The translations under genes and the position numbers were made by a program. 64,000 nt of DNA from Leptolyngbya iicbica LK (GTDB lineage Bacteria; Cyanobacteriota; Cyanobacteriia; Phormidesmidales; Phormidesmidaceae): NCBI RefSeq assembly GCF_004212215.1, contig NZ_QVFV01000004.1, positions 337,226-401,225 of the forward strand, given 5' to 3'. Under the pieces are notes generated by a model, which saw nothing but the letters and a program-made list of their open reading frames with translations, did not search any database and was not told the origin of the DNA. Positions 55,911 to 64,000 of the stretch are shown here, piece after piece. Positions within the stretch are counted from its first letter, which is position 1; each line of letters begins with the position of its first letter.

Positions 55911-58900
55911 ATGCATCGTCTGCTGTCCCGGCTGCCTCTGAAGCTCGTGCTGATTGTGCCCTTTGTGGCTCAGATGTCAGTCGCGATTGGTTTGGTGGCG
56001 TGGCTATCGGTTCGCAACAGTCGGCAAACCGTTGATGCTGTGGCGGATGAGTTGTGGGCAGAAATCACCGCGCTGACCGAACTGCACGTGGCGGAATATT
56101 TGCAGATTCCTCAGGATGTGATTGCGGACACCCTGGCGCATCACTCATTTAACCTCACTAACCTGCGGGATCCAGAGACCCTCACGCGCTACCTCTGGTC
56201 AGAGATAAGGCAACATGATGAACTGTTCATTACCGCTGTCGGGTATGAAACTGGGGCCGTCGTCGGGGTCGGATTTGAAACGGACGGCCAGTTAGTCGCC
56301 CGCATTATGGAGCCTGGACAAACTCAGTTGCAGACCTACGCCCTATCAGACCAGGGCGATCGCGGGGCCTTGCTGCACGCAGACGACTTTGACCTCAAGA
56401 ATCGCCCCTGGTATCGCGATGCCGTCACCGCTGGGCAGCTCACGTGGACTGAGATTTACCCTAACTATGACGACCCGTATAACCTGATTAGCGCCGTCAG
56501 TCCCCTCTATGACCCCGCGACTCAACAACTTGTCGGGGTCACCAATGCGACCCTCTCACTGGGGCAGATCAGCGAGTTTTTGGCCACCTTGGAAATCGGA
56601 AAAACTGGTCAAATCTTCATCATGGAGCGCAATGGTGATTTGGTGGCGAGCTCCAGCGGTGAAGCCCTGCGACTCGGGGCTGAGGGTACGGGCGCATTGC
56701 TGGAAAGACTCAATGCCGCCGACAGTCGTAATGACCTGATTCGTCAAACGGTGGCGCATCTGCGGGCAGACACAATCGGTCTGAGCCAGCTCCGGCAAGT
56801 CACCCAGACCGAATTTTGGCTGGAGGGCGATCGCCACATTGTCCATGTCACGCCCTATCGCGATGACCTCGGTTTGGACTGGCTGATCGTGATTACGGTG
56901 CCCGCATCGGACTTTATGGCCCCACTTTATGACAACACTCGCAACACCCTGTTGCTTTGTCTCGCGGCGTTGGCGGTGATGACTGGGTCAGGCATCATGA
57001 CCGCTAGATGGATTGCCGACCCCCTCTTACAACTCAATCAGACAGTCAAAAATCTGCCTTCTCAGTCTTTGGCGTCGGGTGAGTTTGCCCCCGTAGACAC
57101 GACCCAAGGCGCTCGGGAGATCAACGAGCTCAGCGATTCGGTTCAATCTATGGTGGAGCAAATCCAGATTGCATGGCGGGCACTGCAAGCCAGTGAGTCG
57201 AATTTTCGGAATGTCGCGGCCAACATTCCCGGAGCGGTGTTTCGCTATGTGTTGTGGCCCGATGGCACAGATACGGTGTTGTATATGAGTCCGGGGTGTT
57301 ATCAACTCTGGGAAGTCGATGCGACGACAGTCCAGGAAGACGCCAGTGTGCTTTGGGGAATGGTTGATCCTGAAGATTTTCCCGCCATGCAGGCGTCGGT
57401 GCTGGCGTCTGCAGAGACGTTGAGTATTTGGAACTTTAAGTGGCGGATTACCACGCCTTCCGGAACGCGCAAATGGTTGGAGGCGTGGGGGCGGCCCACG
57501 CGCCAGGCTGATGACTCGACGCTCTGGCATACCGTGATTTTGGATATCAGCGATCGCAAGCAGGCCGAAGCACAGCTGCAAGAGCTCTCGACTCGCTTAG
57601 AACTGGCGGTGCGCTCTGCGGAGATCGGCATCTGGGAGTGGAATGTGGTTAGCGATCGCCTCATCTGGGATGACCGGATGTACGAACTTTACGGCATCAG
57701 TGCCCAATCGTTTGGCCGGGCTTTTGAAGCTTGGCAGCAGGGGGTTCATCCTGACGATTTGCCCGCGTCTCAAGCGGCGGTTGAGCGAGCGATCGCGGGC
57801 GAACAAGACTTTGATGCAGAATTTCGTGTGGTTTGGCCGGATGGCACCATTCGCCACATCGAGGCCCACGCTGTGGTCATCCGCGATGCGACGGGGCAGC
57901 CCTTGCGCATGATTGGGGCCAATTTTGACATTACCGAACGGAAAGAGGCTGCTCAAAAACTGCAAGATTTGACTAATCGACTGGGGCTGGCGGTGCAAGC
58001 CGCTGACATGGGCATCTGGGAGTGGGATTTGGCGAGCGATCGCCTCATCTGGGATGACCAAATGTTTGAGCTGTATCAAATTGATCCGCAAATGCCTGAG
58101 GTGATGGAGCAGGCGTGGCAAGCTACGGTGCATCCTGACGATTTGCCCCATGTACTGTCAATCGAGCAGTTGGCCCTGGCCGATGATGACGACTACACAA
58201 CAGAGTTTCGGATTATTTGGCCCGACGGCTCGATCCGCTTCATTGCGGCCTATGCCATTATTCAACGCGACGAGAGGGGGCAGCCCCAACGGGTCGTCGG
58301 GGCCAACTTGGATATCAGCGATCGCAAACTGGCTGAAGAAGAGTTGATTTATCGCGCCTTGCACGATGCCCTCACCGATTTGCCCAATCGCACCCTGCTG
58401 ATGGACCGACTGGAACTCGCCATCCAGCGATCGCACCAGTTTGCGGATTATGGCTTTGCGGTTCTCTTTCTCGATCTCGATCAGTTCAAAGTGATCAACG
58501 ACAGCTTAGGGCATTTGGTGGGCGATCAATTGCTGGTCAAAGTTGCCCACAAGCTGTCAACGCTCATTCGCCCCGCCGATCTGGCGGCCCGGTTGGGGGG
58601 CGACGAATTCGTCATTCTGTTGGAAGACTTACCCGATGTGCAAGCCGCGATTCTGATGGCAGAACGCATTTTAGCGGCGTTTCAGGGAGCGATGTCGGTG
58701 GATGATCACGATGTTTTTGTCACCACCAGCATCGGCCTTGTCTGGGGCAGCCCCGCTTACACGGTGGCCTCTGACCTACTCCGGGATGCTGATATTGCGC
58801 TCTATCGGGCCAAAGCCAATGGACGGCGGACCTACGAGATGTTTGATGCCGAGATGCATGTGCTCGCCGTCAAACGGATGACTTTAGAACATGACCTGCG

Positions 58901-59672
58901 AGTGGCGATCGCCCAGCAACAGTTCATTCCCTATTACCAGCCCATCATTGATCTCAAGACCCAGCGGTTGATTGGCTTTGAAGCGCTGATTCGCTGGCAG
59001 CATCCGACCCAGGGGCTGGTGCCTCCCGGTGACTTCATCCCCATTGCCGAAGAAACGGGACTGATCTTAGCCATCAGCCAAGGGGTGCTCAAAGCTGCCT
59101 GTCAACAATTGGCCACCTGGCAGCAACAGTTCACTGAGATGGGCGATTTGCGGATGAGTGTCAATTTGTCGGGCAAAGACTTGCTGCAAAACAACTTGGT
59201 AGAACTCATTGCCGACACGTTGGCCCAGGTCAATCTCGCCCCCACCAACCTGACCCTCGAAGTGACCGAAAGTCTGCTGATTGATCATGTTGACGCGAAT
59301 ATTCGCTTGCTCCAACGCTTGCAGGACTTGGGCATCCGCATCAGCATTGATGATTTTGGGACGGGCTATTCGTCACTCAGTTATCTCTACAGCCTCCCGG
59401 CCAACTACCTCAAAATTGATCAGTCCTTTGTGGGCAAGATGCGCCTCGGCGGCAAAAATTACAAGATCGTGCAGGCAGTCGTTAAACTAAGCGACCAGCT
59501 AGGTCTGGCCGCGATCGCCGAAGGCATCGAAACCACCCAACAACTCGACTGGCTCCAGGCGATGGGCTGTGAGTTTGGGCAAGGCTATCTGCTGGCTCAT
59601 CCCTTATCCCCAGAGGCGGCGACGACCCTGCTGGCCGCTGGCCGAAGGCTGGCAATTGAGGGGAGATCGTGA
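55911..59672 (+). CDS. dCACHE-HAMP-PAS-PAS-PAS-GGDEF-EAL membrane protein
   Basis: The 1253-residue receptor has membrane helices at about 8-30 and 343-362 enclosing a dCACHE sensor, a HAMP linker to about 420, three PAS domains (about 430-550, 557-683, 684-810), a GGDEF domain with intact GGDEF near 895 and RPAD I-site before it, and an EAL domain (FEALIRWQHP near 1022, NLSGKDL, EVTESLL, DDFGTGYSS, IAEGIET) with all metal-binding residues. It can thus both make and degrade cyclic di-GMP. PAS2 and PAS3 are near-duplicates. It follows the GAF-GGDEF gene by 23 bases, so the two are probably one operon. The ligand is unknown. Confidence 0.93.
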   Translation: MHRLLSRLPLKLVLIVPFVAQMSVAIGLVAWLSVRNSRQTVDAVADELWAEITALTELHVAEYLQIPQDVIADTLAHHSFNLTNLRDPETLTRYLWSEIRQHDELFITAVGYETGAVVGVGFETDGQLVARIMEPGQTQLQTYALSDQGDRGALLHADDFDLKNRPWYRDAVTAGQLTWTEIYPNYDDPYNLISAVSPLYDPATQQLVGVTNATLSLGQISEFLATLEIGKTGQIFIMERNGDLVASSSGEALRLGAEGTGALLERLNAADSRNDLIRQTVAHLRADTIGLSQLRQVTQTEFWLEGDRHIVHVTPYRDDLGLDWLIVITVPASDFMAPLYDNTRNTLLLCLAALAVMTGSGIMTARWIADPLLQLNQTVKNLPSQSLASGEFAPVDTTQGAREINELSDSVQSMVEQIQIAWRALQASESNFRNVAANIPGAVFRYVLWPDGTDTVLYMSPGCYQLWEVDATTVQEDASVLWGMVDPEDFPAMQASVLASAETLSIWNFKWRITTPSGTRKWLEAWGRPTRQADDSTLWHTVILDISDRKQAEAQLQELSTRLELAVRSAEIGIWEWNVVSDRLIWDDRMYELYGISAQSFGRAFEAWQQGVHPDDLPASQAAVERAIAGEQDFDAEFRVVWPDGTIRHIEAHAVVIRDATGQPLRMIGANFDITERKEAAQKLQDLTNRLGLAVQAADMGIWEWDLASDRLIWDDQMFELYQIDPQMPEVMEQAWQATVHPDDLPHVLSIEQLALADDDDYTTEFRIIWPDGSIRFIAAYAIIQRDERGQPQRVVGANLDISDRKLAEEELIYRALHDALTDLPNRTLLMDRLELAIQRSHQFADYGFAVLFLDLDQFKVINDSLGHLVGDQLLVKVAHKLSTLIRPADLAARLGGDEFVILLEDLPDVQAAILMAERILAAFQGAMSVDDHDVFVTTSIGLVWGSPAYTVASDLLRDADIALYRAKANGRRTYEMFDAEMHVLAVKRMTLEHDLRVAIAQQQFIPYYQPIIDLKTQRLIGFEALIRWQHPTQGLVPPGDFIPIAEETGLILAISQGVLKAACQQLATWQQQFTEMGDLRMSVNLSGKDLLQNNLVELIADTLAQVNLAPTNLTLEVTESLLIDHVDANIRLLQRLQDLGIRISIDDFGTGYSSLSYLYSLPANYLKIDQSFVGKMRLGGKNYKIVQAVVKLSDQLGLAAIAEGIETTQQLDWLQAMGCEFGQGYLLAHPLSPEAATTLLAAGRRLAIEGRS

Positions 59673-59787
59673 GGACTGTGGCTTGCTCAGCCCTCACGAA
59701 CACTCCCATTGCAAAATTGACAGCGATCGCGATGAACGACAGCTATCTGGGGTGACCACTTAATGAGGTAAAGCCGCGAGCGATCGT

Positions 59788-61263
59788 CTATTTATGGCGG
59801 ATGTAGTCATACATCTTGATGTATTCCTGGCCCGACTTTTTCCACGAGTGATCGTACTGCATCCCTTGCTGTGCCAACTGCTGGAAAAATTTCGGCTCAT
59901 CGTAGTAGAGATCGAGGGCGCGATTCATACCAGATTCCAGGGCGTAGTTATCCGATTCGTAAAAGACAAAGCCCGTCCGCTCTTCTTGGGGATGGAACGT
60001 GTCGTAGTCCCAATCAAAGACGGTGCTGACCAAGCCGCCCACCCCGCGCACAATGGGAACCGTGCCATAGCGCATGGAGATCAACTGAGTTAAGCCACAG
60101 GGTTCAAACTTGCTGGGCACCACCATCATGTCAGCGCCCGCATAAATCAAGTGCGCCAGTTCTTCGTTAAAGGTGAGCTCAAGGTGGATGTCGGGATTGT
60201 CGGTGAGGTGACGCTTTTCGTGCCAGAACCAGTCATTGATGGTGCTGTCGGTTGCTGAGCCCAACAAGACAAACTGGGCGCCGCGATTCAGCGAGTAGTA
60301 CATCGCGTGATGCACCAGATCAACGCCCTTCTGATCATCCAGTCGGCCAATAAAGGCGATCATCGGTTTATCACAGGGCCGCAAGCCCAGCTTTTCGCGC
60401 AGGGCTTTTTTGTTCAGCACCTTGTCTTCAAAGGTGGTGAGGCTGTAAGGATGGGCGATGTGAGTGTCTTCTTCGGGATTCCAAATGGTGTAGTCTACCC
60501 CATTGAGAATGCCCGAAAACTTGAAGCTCTTGGAATGGAGCGTACCGCCTAAGCCAAAGCCGCAGTCGCCGTACATGGCTTCCCAAGCGTGGTGGGGCGC
60601 CACCGTATTGATGTGGTTGGCGTAGACGATGCCCCCTTTCATAAAGTTGAGCGAAAACGGGTTGAAGTTGTCGCGCAACTGCTCGTATTGGAAGTAGTAA
60701 GCTTCCCGATTCAGTCCGGTAGCCCACAGCACTTCGGGGCCGGCAAAGCCCTGGTGCTTAAAGTTGTGAATGGTATAGAGGACGCGCTGAGTATCCATGC
60801 CCTGGTATTGAAACATTTCGTACAGCAGGACGGGGATCAAGCCCGTTTGCCAGTCGTGGCAGTGAATGACATCGGGGCGCTTGTTGCTTTGCAGCAAAAA
60901 TTCCAGCGCGGCTTTGCTAAAGAAGGCAAACCGCATGGGGTCGTCGTCGCAGCCGTAGTAAACCCCTCGGTCGAAAAAGAAGTCATTGGAGTGGGGCTCG
61001 ATGAAGAAGCAGAGCTGACCATGGACCCAACCGCAGAACACTGAGCAATGCACCCGCCCGCCATACCAGGGCACCCACAAATCGCGATAGGCATCGTGCA
61101 GACCCCAAATGTGGTCGTAGCGCATGTTGTTGTATTTGGGCAAAATCAGCTCGACACAATGCCCCTGGGCCGATACCTCACGGCTCAGACCATACACCAC
61201 GTCTCCAAGGCCACCCGCTTTAATGACTGGGGCGCACTCCGAGGCAATCTGCACGATGTACAT
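59788..61263 (-). CDS. glgA: Glycogen synthase, GlgA2 type
   Basis: This GT5 glycosyltransferase extends glycogen from ADP-glucose. The 491-residue protein has the N-terminal KAGGLGD motif (Lys15) that binds ADP-glucose, HCHDWQTGLIP, and the C-terminal catalytic FEPCGLTQLISMRYGTVPIVRGVGGL. The opening MYIVQIASECAPVIKAGGLGDVVYGLSREV and the segment RYDHIWGLHDAYRDL are typical of the cyanobacterial GlgA2 isoform rather than GlgA1. GAGG lies 7 bases before the ATG. The gene stands alone between the hybrid GGDEF/EAL gene (convergent) and the DUF3386 gene (divergent). Confidence 0.92.
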   Translation of the reverse strand: MYIVQIASECAPVIKAGGLGDVVYGLSREVSAQGHCVELILPKYNNMRYDHIWGLHDAYRDLWVPWYGGRVHCSVFCGWVHGQLCFFIEPHSNDFFFDRGVYYGCDDDPMRFAFFSKAALEFLLQSNKRPDVIHCHDWQTGLIPVLLYEMFQYQGMDTQRVLYTIHNFKHQGFAGPEVLWATGLNREAYYFQYEQLRDNFNPFSLNFMKGGIVYANHINTVAPHHAWEAMYGDCGFGLGGTLHSKSFKFSGILNGVDYTIWNPEEDTHIAHPYSLTTFEDKVLNKKALREKLGLRPCDKPMIAFIGRLDDQKGVDLVHHAMYYSLNRGAQFVLLGSATDSTINDWFWHEKRHLTDNPDIHLELTFNEELAHLIYAGADMMVVPSKFEPCGLTQLISMRYGTVPIVRGVGGLVSTVFDWDYDTFHPQEERTGFVFYESDNYALESGMNRALDLYYDEPKFFQQLAQQGMQYDHSWKKSGQEYIKMYDYIRHK

Positions 61264-61297
61264 GGGAAACCCTCGTTTTTACAAAAGTTTATTTTGA

Positions 61298-61313
61298 ATT
61301 GAACTTATTCAAT
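61298..61313 (-). promoter_or_regulatory. Palindrome in the glgA2 upstream region
   Basis: ATTGAA-CTTA-TTCAAT lies 35-50 bases upstream of the glgA2 start in an AT-rich block. It has the form of a dimeric repressor or activator site or part of the promoter. The binding protein is unknown. Confidence 0.3.
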
Positions 61314-61486
61314 CAGGAAGCTTTGAGTCAGGCAAGAGGACTATGGACAGATTGCGATCGCCCCGGCAATTAGCGGCAATAACTTTTACCGGGCAGGGCT
61401 GCCCCGGTCTGTCTTTCCACGAATCAGGGCGTTACCATGCTAAAAGGCTTCATTGCATTCCACAGATAACATTTAAGGAGTAACGC

Positions 61487-62134
61487 ATGGTAGGCACTCA
61501 AGTCTCCGCTCGCGACTTTTTTCGCGCGGCCTACGAAAACCGCTACACCTGGGACAATAACTTTCCGGGCTACACCGCTGATGTGACGATGATTGCGGAT
61601 GGCAAAACGGTCACCGCCAAGGCGAAGGTCGGCGCTGATCTCAAGGCAGAGGTCTCCGATATTGAAGATGAAACGGCGAAAAAAGCCATCCACGGGCAGC
61701 TTTGGGAAGTGGCGATTCACCGCATCCGTCGCCCCTTTGAAGCTTCTCATGGCGAAAATACCTTCTCCTACGGTAAGACGTTGGATGATGGCTCGGTCGA
61801 AATTTTGATGGGCGGCAAGGCCGAGGGCGATCGCTACGAAGTGCGTGATAACGAAGTCAGCATGGTGCATCGCCACATCCACGGCACGGTGGTCACCATT
61901 CACACCTTTAGCAGCCACGATACGGGCGCGGGCTACCTGTCTCACAAGTATGATTCGGTCTATCACGACCCCGCTACGGGTGAGCAAAAGGGCGGTCGTA
62001 GCGTGTTTGAAGACAATTACGAGAAGGTCGGCGACTACGTTATCTTGACGGAGCGCAAGATTGAGACTGAGACCGATCGCGGCACCGTTGAGCAGACCTT
62101 CCGCTTTTCTAACATCCAACTGTTGGATGCTTAG
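61487..62134 (+). CDS. DUF3386 protein
   Basis: The 215-residue soluble protein fits DUF3386, a cyanobacterial and plastid family: SARDFFRAAYENRYTWDNNFPGY at the start, then a beta-rich body with VSMVHRHIHGTVVTIHTFSSH and GYLSHKYDSVYHD. The ribosome site TAAGGAG is strong, 6 bases before the ATG, suggesting good expression. Function is unknown. It is divergent from glgA2 and convergent with the GGDEF gene. Confidence 0.85.
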   Translation: MVGTQVSARDFFRAAYENRYTWDNNFPGYTADVTMIADGKTVTAKAKVGADLKAEVSDIEDETAKKAIHGQLWEVAIHRIRRPFEASHGENTFSYGKTLDDGSVEILMGGKAEGDRYEVRDNEVSMVHRHIHGTVVTIHTFSSHDTGAGYLSHKYDSVYHDPATGEQKGGRSVFEDNYEKVGDYVILTERKIETETDRGTVEQTFRFSNIQLLDA

Positions 62135-62160
62135 GTATCGCTAATGCAGTGCGGTGGGTA

Positions 62161-63837
62161 TCAGACTCCTGTCTCTGACGCTGGCGGCAAGGGAGCACCC
62201 ACCGCGCGATCGCGGCCCTGACATTTAGCCTCATAGAGAGCAGTGTCAGCGGCCTTGATCAAAGTTGCAGGGGTCTTGGCGTGCAATGGGGCGATCGCAA
62301 ATCCTGCCGATAGGGTAATTTGCACAGTCGTTTCCCCGACCTTCACATTCAAATAGTGCAAGCTGCGACAGAGTTGACGCGCCCGGCGTTCCAGAATGGG
62401 CCACGTCACCCCTGGCAAAATCAGCACGAACTCTTCGCCGCCAAACCGACAGACGACATCGTTGGGACGGGCGTGGCCTTTGAGGAATAAGCCCATCATG
62501 CTCAACACATGGTCACCAGCGTCATGCCCATAAGTATCATTCAATTGCTTAAAGTGGTCTAAATCCAACATGATGAGGCCGACTTGATAGCGACCATAGC
62601 TGACTCGCTGCAGCAACTTGCTCAACACACTCATCATGTGACGGCGGTTGAAGAGTTTGGTTAAGGGGTCTTGCAGATTTTCCGCCTGGAGTTTGCGCAG
62701 CAGCACTAGGCGGCGCAGGGTCACACTAATTTGGTCGGCCACGTAGTCGAGAATGCTATTTTCGACCGGAAAGGCGTGGGCAGCTGCGGGTTTGAGACAC
62801 AGTTTGAGACTGCCCACGCTCCGGTTATGCACGGCGAGTTGGTAGCATCGCCAGTAGTAGTAAGGCGGCAGCGGCGAGGCGGGGGCGTTGATGTCTTGCG
62901 GTGCGATCGGCGTCCGAGTGTTGGCTGCGCGGTGTTCGGTTTTCAAGGCGTGAACGTTCAACTGTTTTGGCAGTTGGCAGACCAGTTCATCGCTATGGGG
63001 AATTTTGACGGTCTCATCCGACCAAAAGCATAATCGTTGGCTTTTGTGGTGTTCAACATTGAGCGCGACTTCAAACGCATGAATCGGCAAAATGACGGGC
63101 AGCAATGTCACCAGTTGGTTGGTCAAATCTTCAAAGGTGAGGCAACTTTGTAGGGCCATGCTGAGTCGCATGACGTTGTGATAATCCGGGCTGGTGAGGG
63201 GCAGATGATCAGTTGTCGAGCTCGCGGCGGCTGTCCCAGTAGCCGGTTGCTCCGACTCTGACGAGACGGCTGTTAAGGTGACGGTCTCCAGCAGGCTGCC
63301 CATTTCCGTCGCCAGGGTGGCGATGGCTTGCTGTTGATCCAGCGCGAGGCTGAATTCAGCGCGGGTCATGATCATCACAACGCCCAGCGTCTGGGGCGGC
63401 ATCCCCACAGGAAAGCCGGCAAAAAACTGTAGCGGGGCGATCGCTGAGCCATGGGACGCCAGTTGTTGAGCTCGCTGAGGCTGAGGCAAATCTTGGACGT
63501 TGTCGATCAGAATCACTTCGCCTGTGGCCATGACTTGCTCAGCTAGCCATTCGATTTGGCGACGCTCAGTCTGTGTCAGGTCAGAGTCGTGGGTAATCCA
63601 GCGTGCTTGGGGCGCATACGCTTCTACCATCGCCGACTTAACCAGTTGTCTGACGACGGTGAGCAGTCCAGATAGTCGCTGTTGTACAGCGGCCTGAGTT
63701 GCTACGCTGACTGCCAATGTGTACGCTGAGCCTCCCCCGGTCGCCGCTTTGGGAACACGTTGGCTGTGATGACGCTGCCCGATTTTTCCCAATTTAGGGC
63801 TGTTCTTATATTGTAGATTCCACGGTGGGTGATCCAT
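62161..63837 (-). CDS. GGDEF diguanylate cyclase with GAF-like sensor region
   Basis: The 558-residue soluble protein has two GAF-like regions (about 45-195 and 215-365) and a C-terminal GGDEF domain with the intact GGEEF site near 464 and RPND five residues upstream as an I-site. The GAF regions lack the Cys-His/Tyr pair expected for bilin attachment, so light sensing is not suggested. Between the GAFs is a Ser/Thr/Ala-rich linker. The start at 63837 (ATG) is the longest; the first 35 residues are basic and may not be translated. It makes cyclic di-GMP by family inference. Confidence 0.85.
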   Translation of the reverse strand: MDHPPWNLQYKNSPKLGKIGQRHHSQRVPKAATGGGSAYTLAVSVATQAAVQQRLSGLLTVVRQLVKSAMVEAYAPQARWITHDSDLTQTERRQIEWLAEQVMATGEVILIDNVQDLPQPQRAQQLASHGSAIAPLQFFAGFPVGMPPQTLGVVMIMTRAEFSLALDQQQAIATLATEMGSLLETVTLTAVSSESEQPATGTAAASSTTDHLPLTSPDYHNVMRLSMALQSCLTFEDLTNQLVTLLPVILPIHAFEVALNVEHHKSQRLCFWSDETVKIPHSDELVCQLPKQLNVHALKTEHRAANTRTPIAPQDINAPASPLPPYYYWRCYQLAVHNRSVGSLKLCLKPAAAHAFPVENSILDYVADQISVTLRRLVLLRKLQAENLQDPLTKLFNRRHMMSVLSKLLQRVSYGRYQVGLIMLDLDHFKQLNDTYGHDAGDHVLSMMGLFLKGHARPNDVVCRFGGEEFVLILPGVTWPILERRARQLCRSLHYLNVKVGETTVQITLSAGFAIAPLHAKTPATLIKAADTALYEAKCQGRDRAVGAPLPPASETGV

Positions 63838-64000
63838 TCACACATAAAGCTCGGTAAGCGGGTGTCTGATTGAGTATCGGCTTGTAGGATGCCCCCTTCA
63901 TACATGCTGCTAGTGCAGCGTCAAAGCTTGATTTTAGGGTAGACAGAGGTCAACTTGCTTCTGGCATCATCAACTTTCATCTGCCAATCAACTCCTCGCT
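63838..64000. other. Right-edge sequence
   Basis: The last 160 bases hold the upstream region of the GGDEF gene. No further gene start can be supported before the window ends. Confidence 0.3.

Noticed and set aside
62161..63837. Bilin-binding GAF in the third GGDEF protein
   Set aside because: The Cys-His or Cys-Tyr attachment pair and the flanking cyanobacteriochrome segments seen in the 54.7 kb protein are absent.

Overview
The window looks like chromosomal DNA from a cyanobacterium. The octamer GCGATCGC and near-matches (the HIP1 palindrome typical of cyanobacteria; one clean copy lies at 5416-5423) recur throughout. Several genes are cyanobacterial hallmarks: a homogentisate phytyltransferase for tocopherol, a Psb28-type photosystem II assembly factor, a GlgA2-type glycogen synthase, a COP23-domain secreted protein, and families DUF928, DUF1997, DUF3386 and DUF3493. 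The base composition is moderately GC-rich and the gene style (pentapeptide repeats, large PAS/GGDEF/EAL proteins, GAF domains of phytochrome style) suits a filamentous, Leptolyngbya-like lineage, but the genus is a guess. I saw no rRNA, tRNA, CRISPR array or transposase.

Layout. 1-11.6 kb: mostly minus-strand genes: a truncated RecB-like nuclease, a cystine lyase-like PLP enzyme (plus), an ftsL-like/ftsI pair, a secreted glycine-zipper protein, a 3-hydroxyisobutyrate-dehydrogenase-type reductase, a class I glutamine amidotransferase, a secreted protein, DNA primase and a DALR-like orphan protein. 11.8-16 kb: a Crp/Fnr regulator, the GTPase Obg, a COP23 protein and a methyltransferase (plus). 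16-20.5 kb: a minus-strand membrane set made of a transglutaminase-fold protein that has lost its catalytic Cys and His, a GDYXXLXY protein and a DUF2157 protein. 20.6-27.6 kb: an MFS carrier, a lipoprotein, a DUF3493 protein, two membrane proteins of unknown role and a Ser/Thr kinase. 27.7-30.4 kb: aconitase of the AcnA type. 30.5-31.7 kb: a small AT-rich island of three unknown genes beside a perfect 17-bp inverted repeat.

31.7-39 kb: acetyltransferase, endonuclease/exonuclease/phosphatase-family protein, GltS-type glutamate carrier, DUF1028, DUF2288, tocopherol prenyltransferase, YraN and DUF928. 39.4-46.9 kb: SMC with a PRC-barrel protein, a WecB/TagA/CpsF glycosyltransferase and prephenate dehydratase. 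47.3-54.4 kb: DUF1997, a polysaccharide deacetylase fused to a phosphodiester glycosidase, a MerR-like regulator, a pentapeptide-repeat protein, a TM2 protein, an OmpR-type response regulator and Psb28. 54.6-63.8 kb: a second-messenger neighbourhood with three GGDEF proteins, each with an intact GG(D/E)EF motif and an RxxD inhibitory site. One has a GAF domain resembling a cyanobacteriochrome, one is a dCACHE-HAMP-PAS3-GGDEF-EAL hybrid. They surround glgA2 and a DUF3386 gene.

How genes may work together. Housekeeping functions (replication priming, chromosome organisation, septal wall synthesis, ribosome assembly, TCA cycle, Phe and tocopherol synthesis, glycogen) dominate. The least explained material is the AT-rich island at 30.5-31.7 kb, the AT-rich membrane gene at 25-25.9 kb, the cysteine-free transglutaminase-fold protein, the deacetylase/glycosidase fusion and the putative light-responsive diguanylate cyclase. 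Intergenic spaces carry several hairpin-type dispersed repeats.
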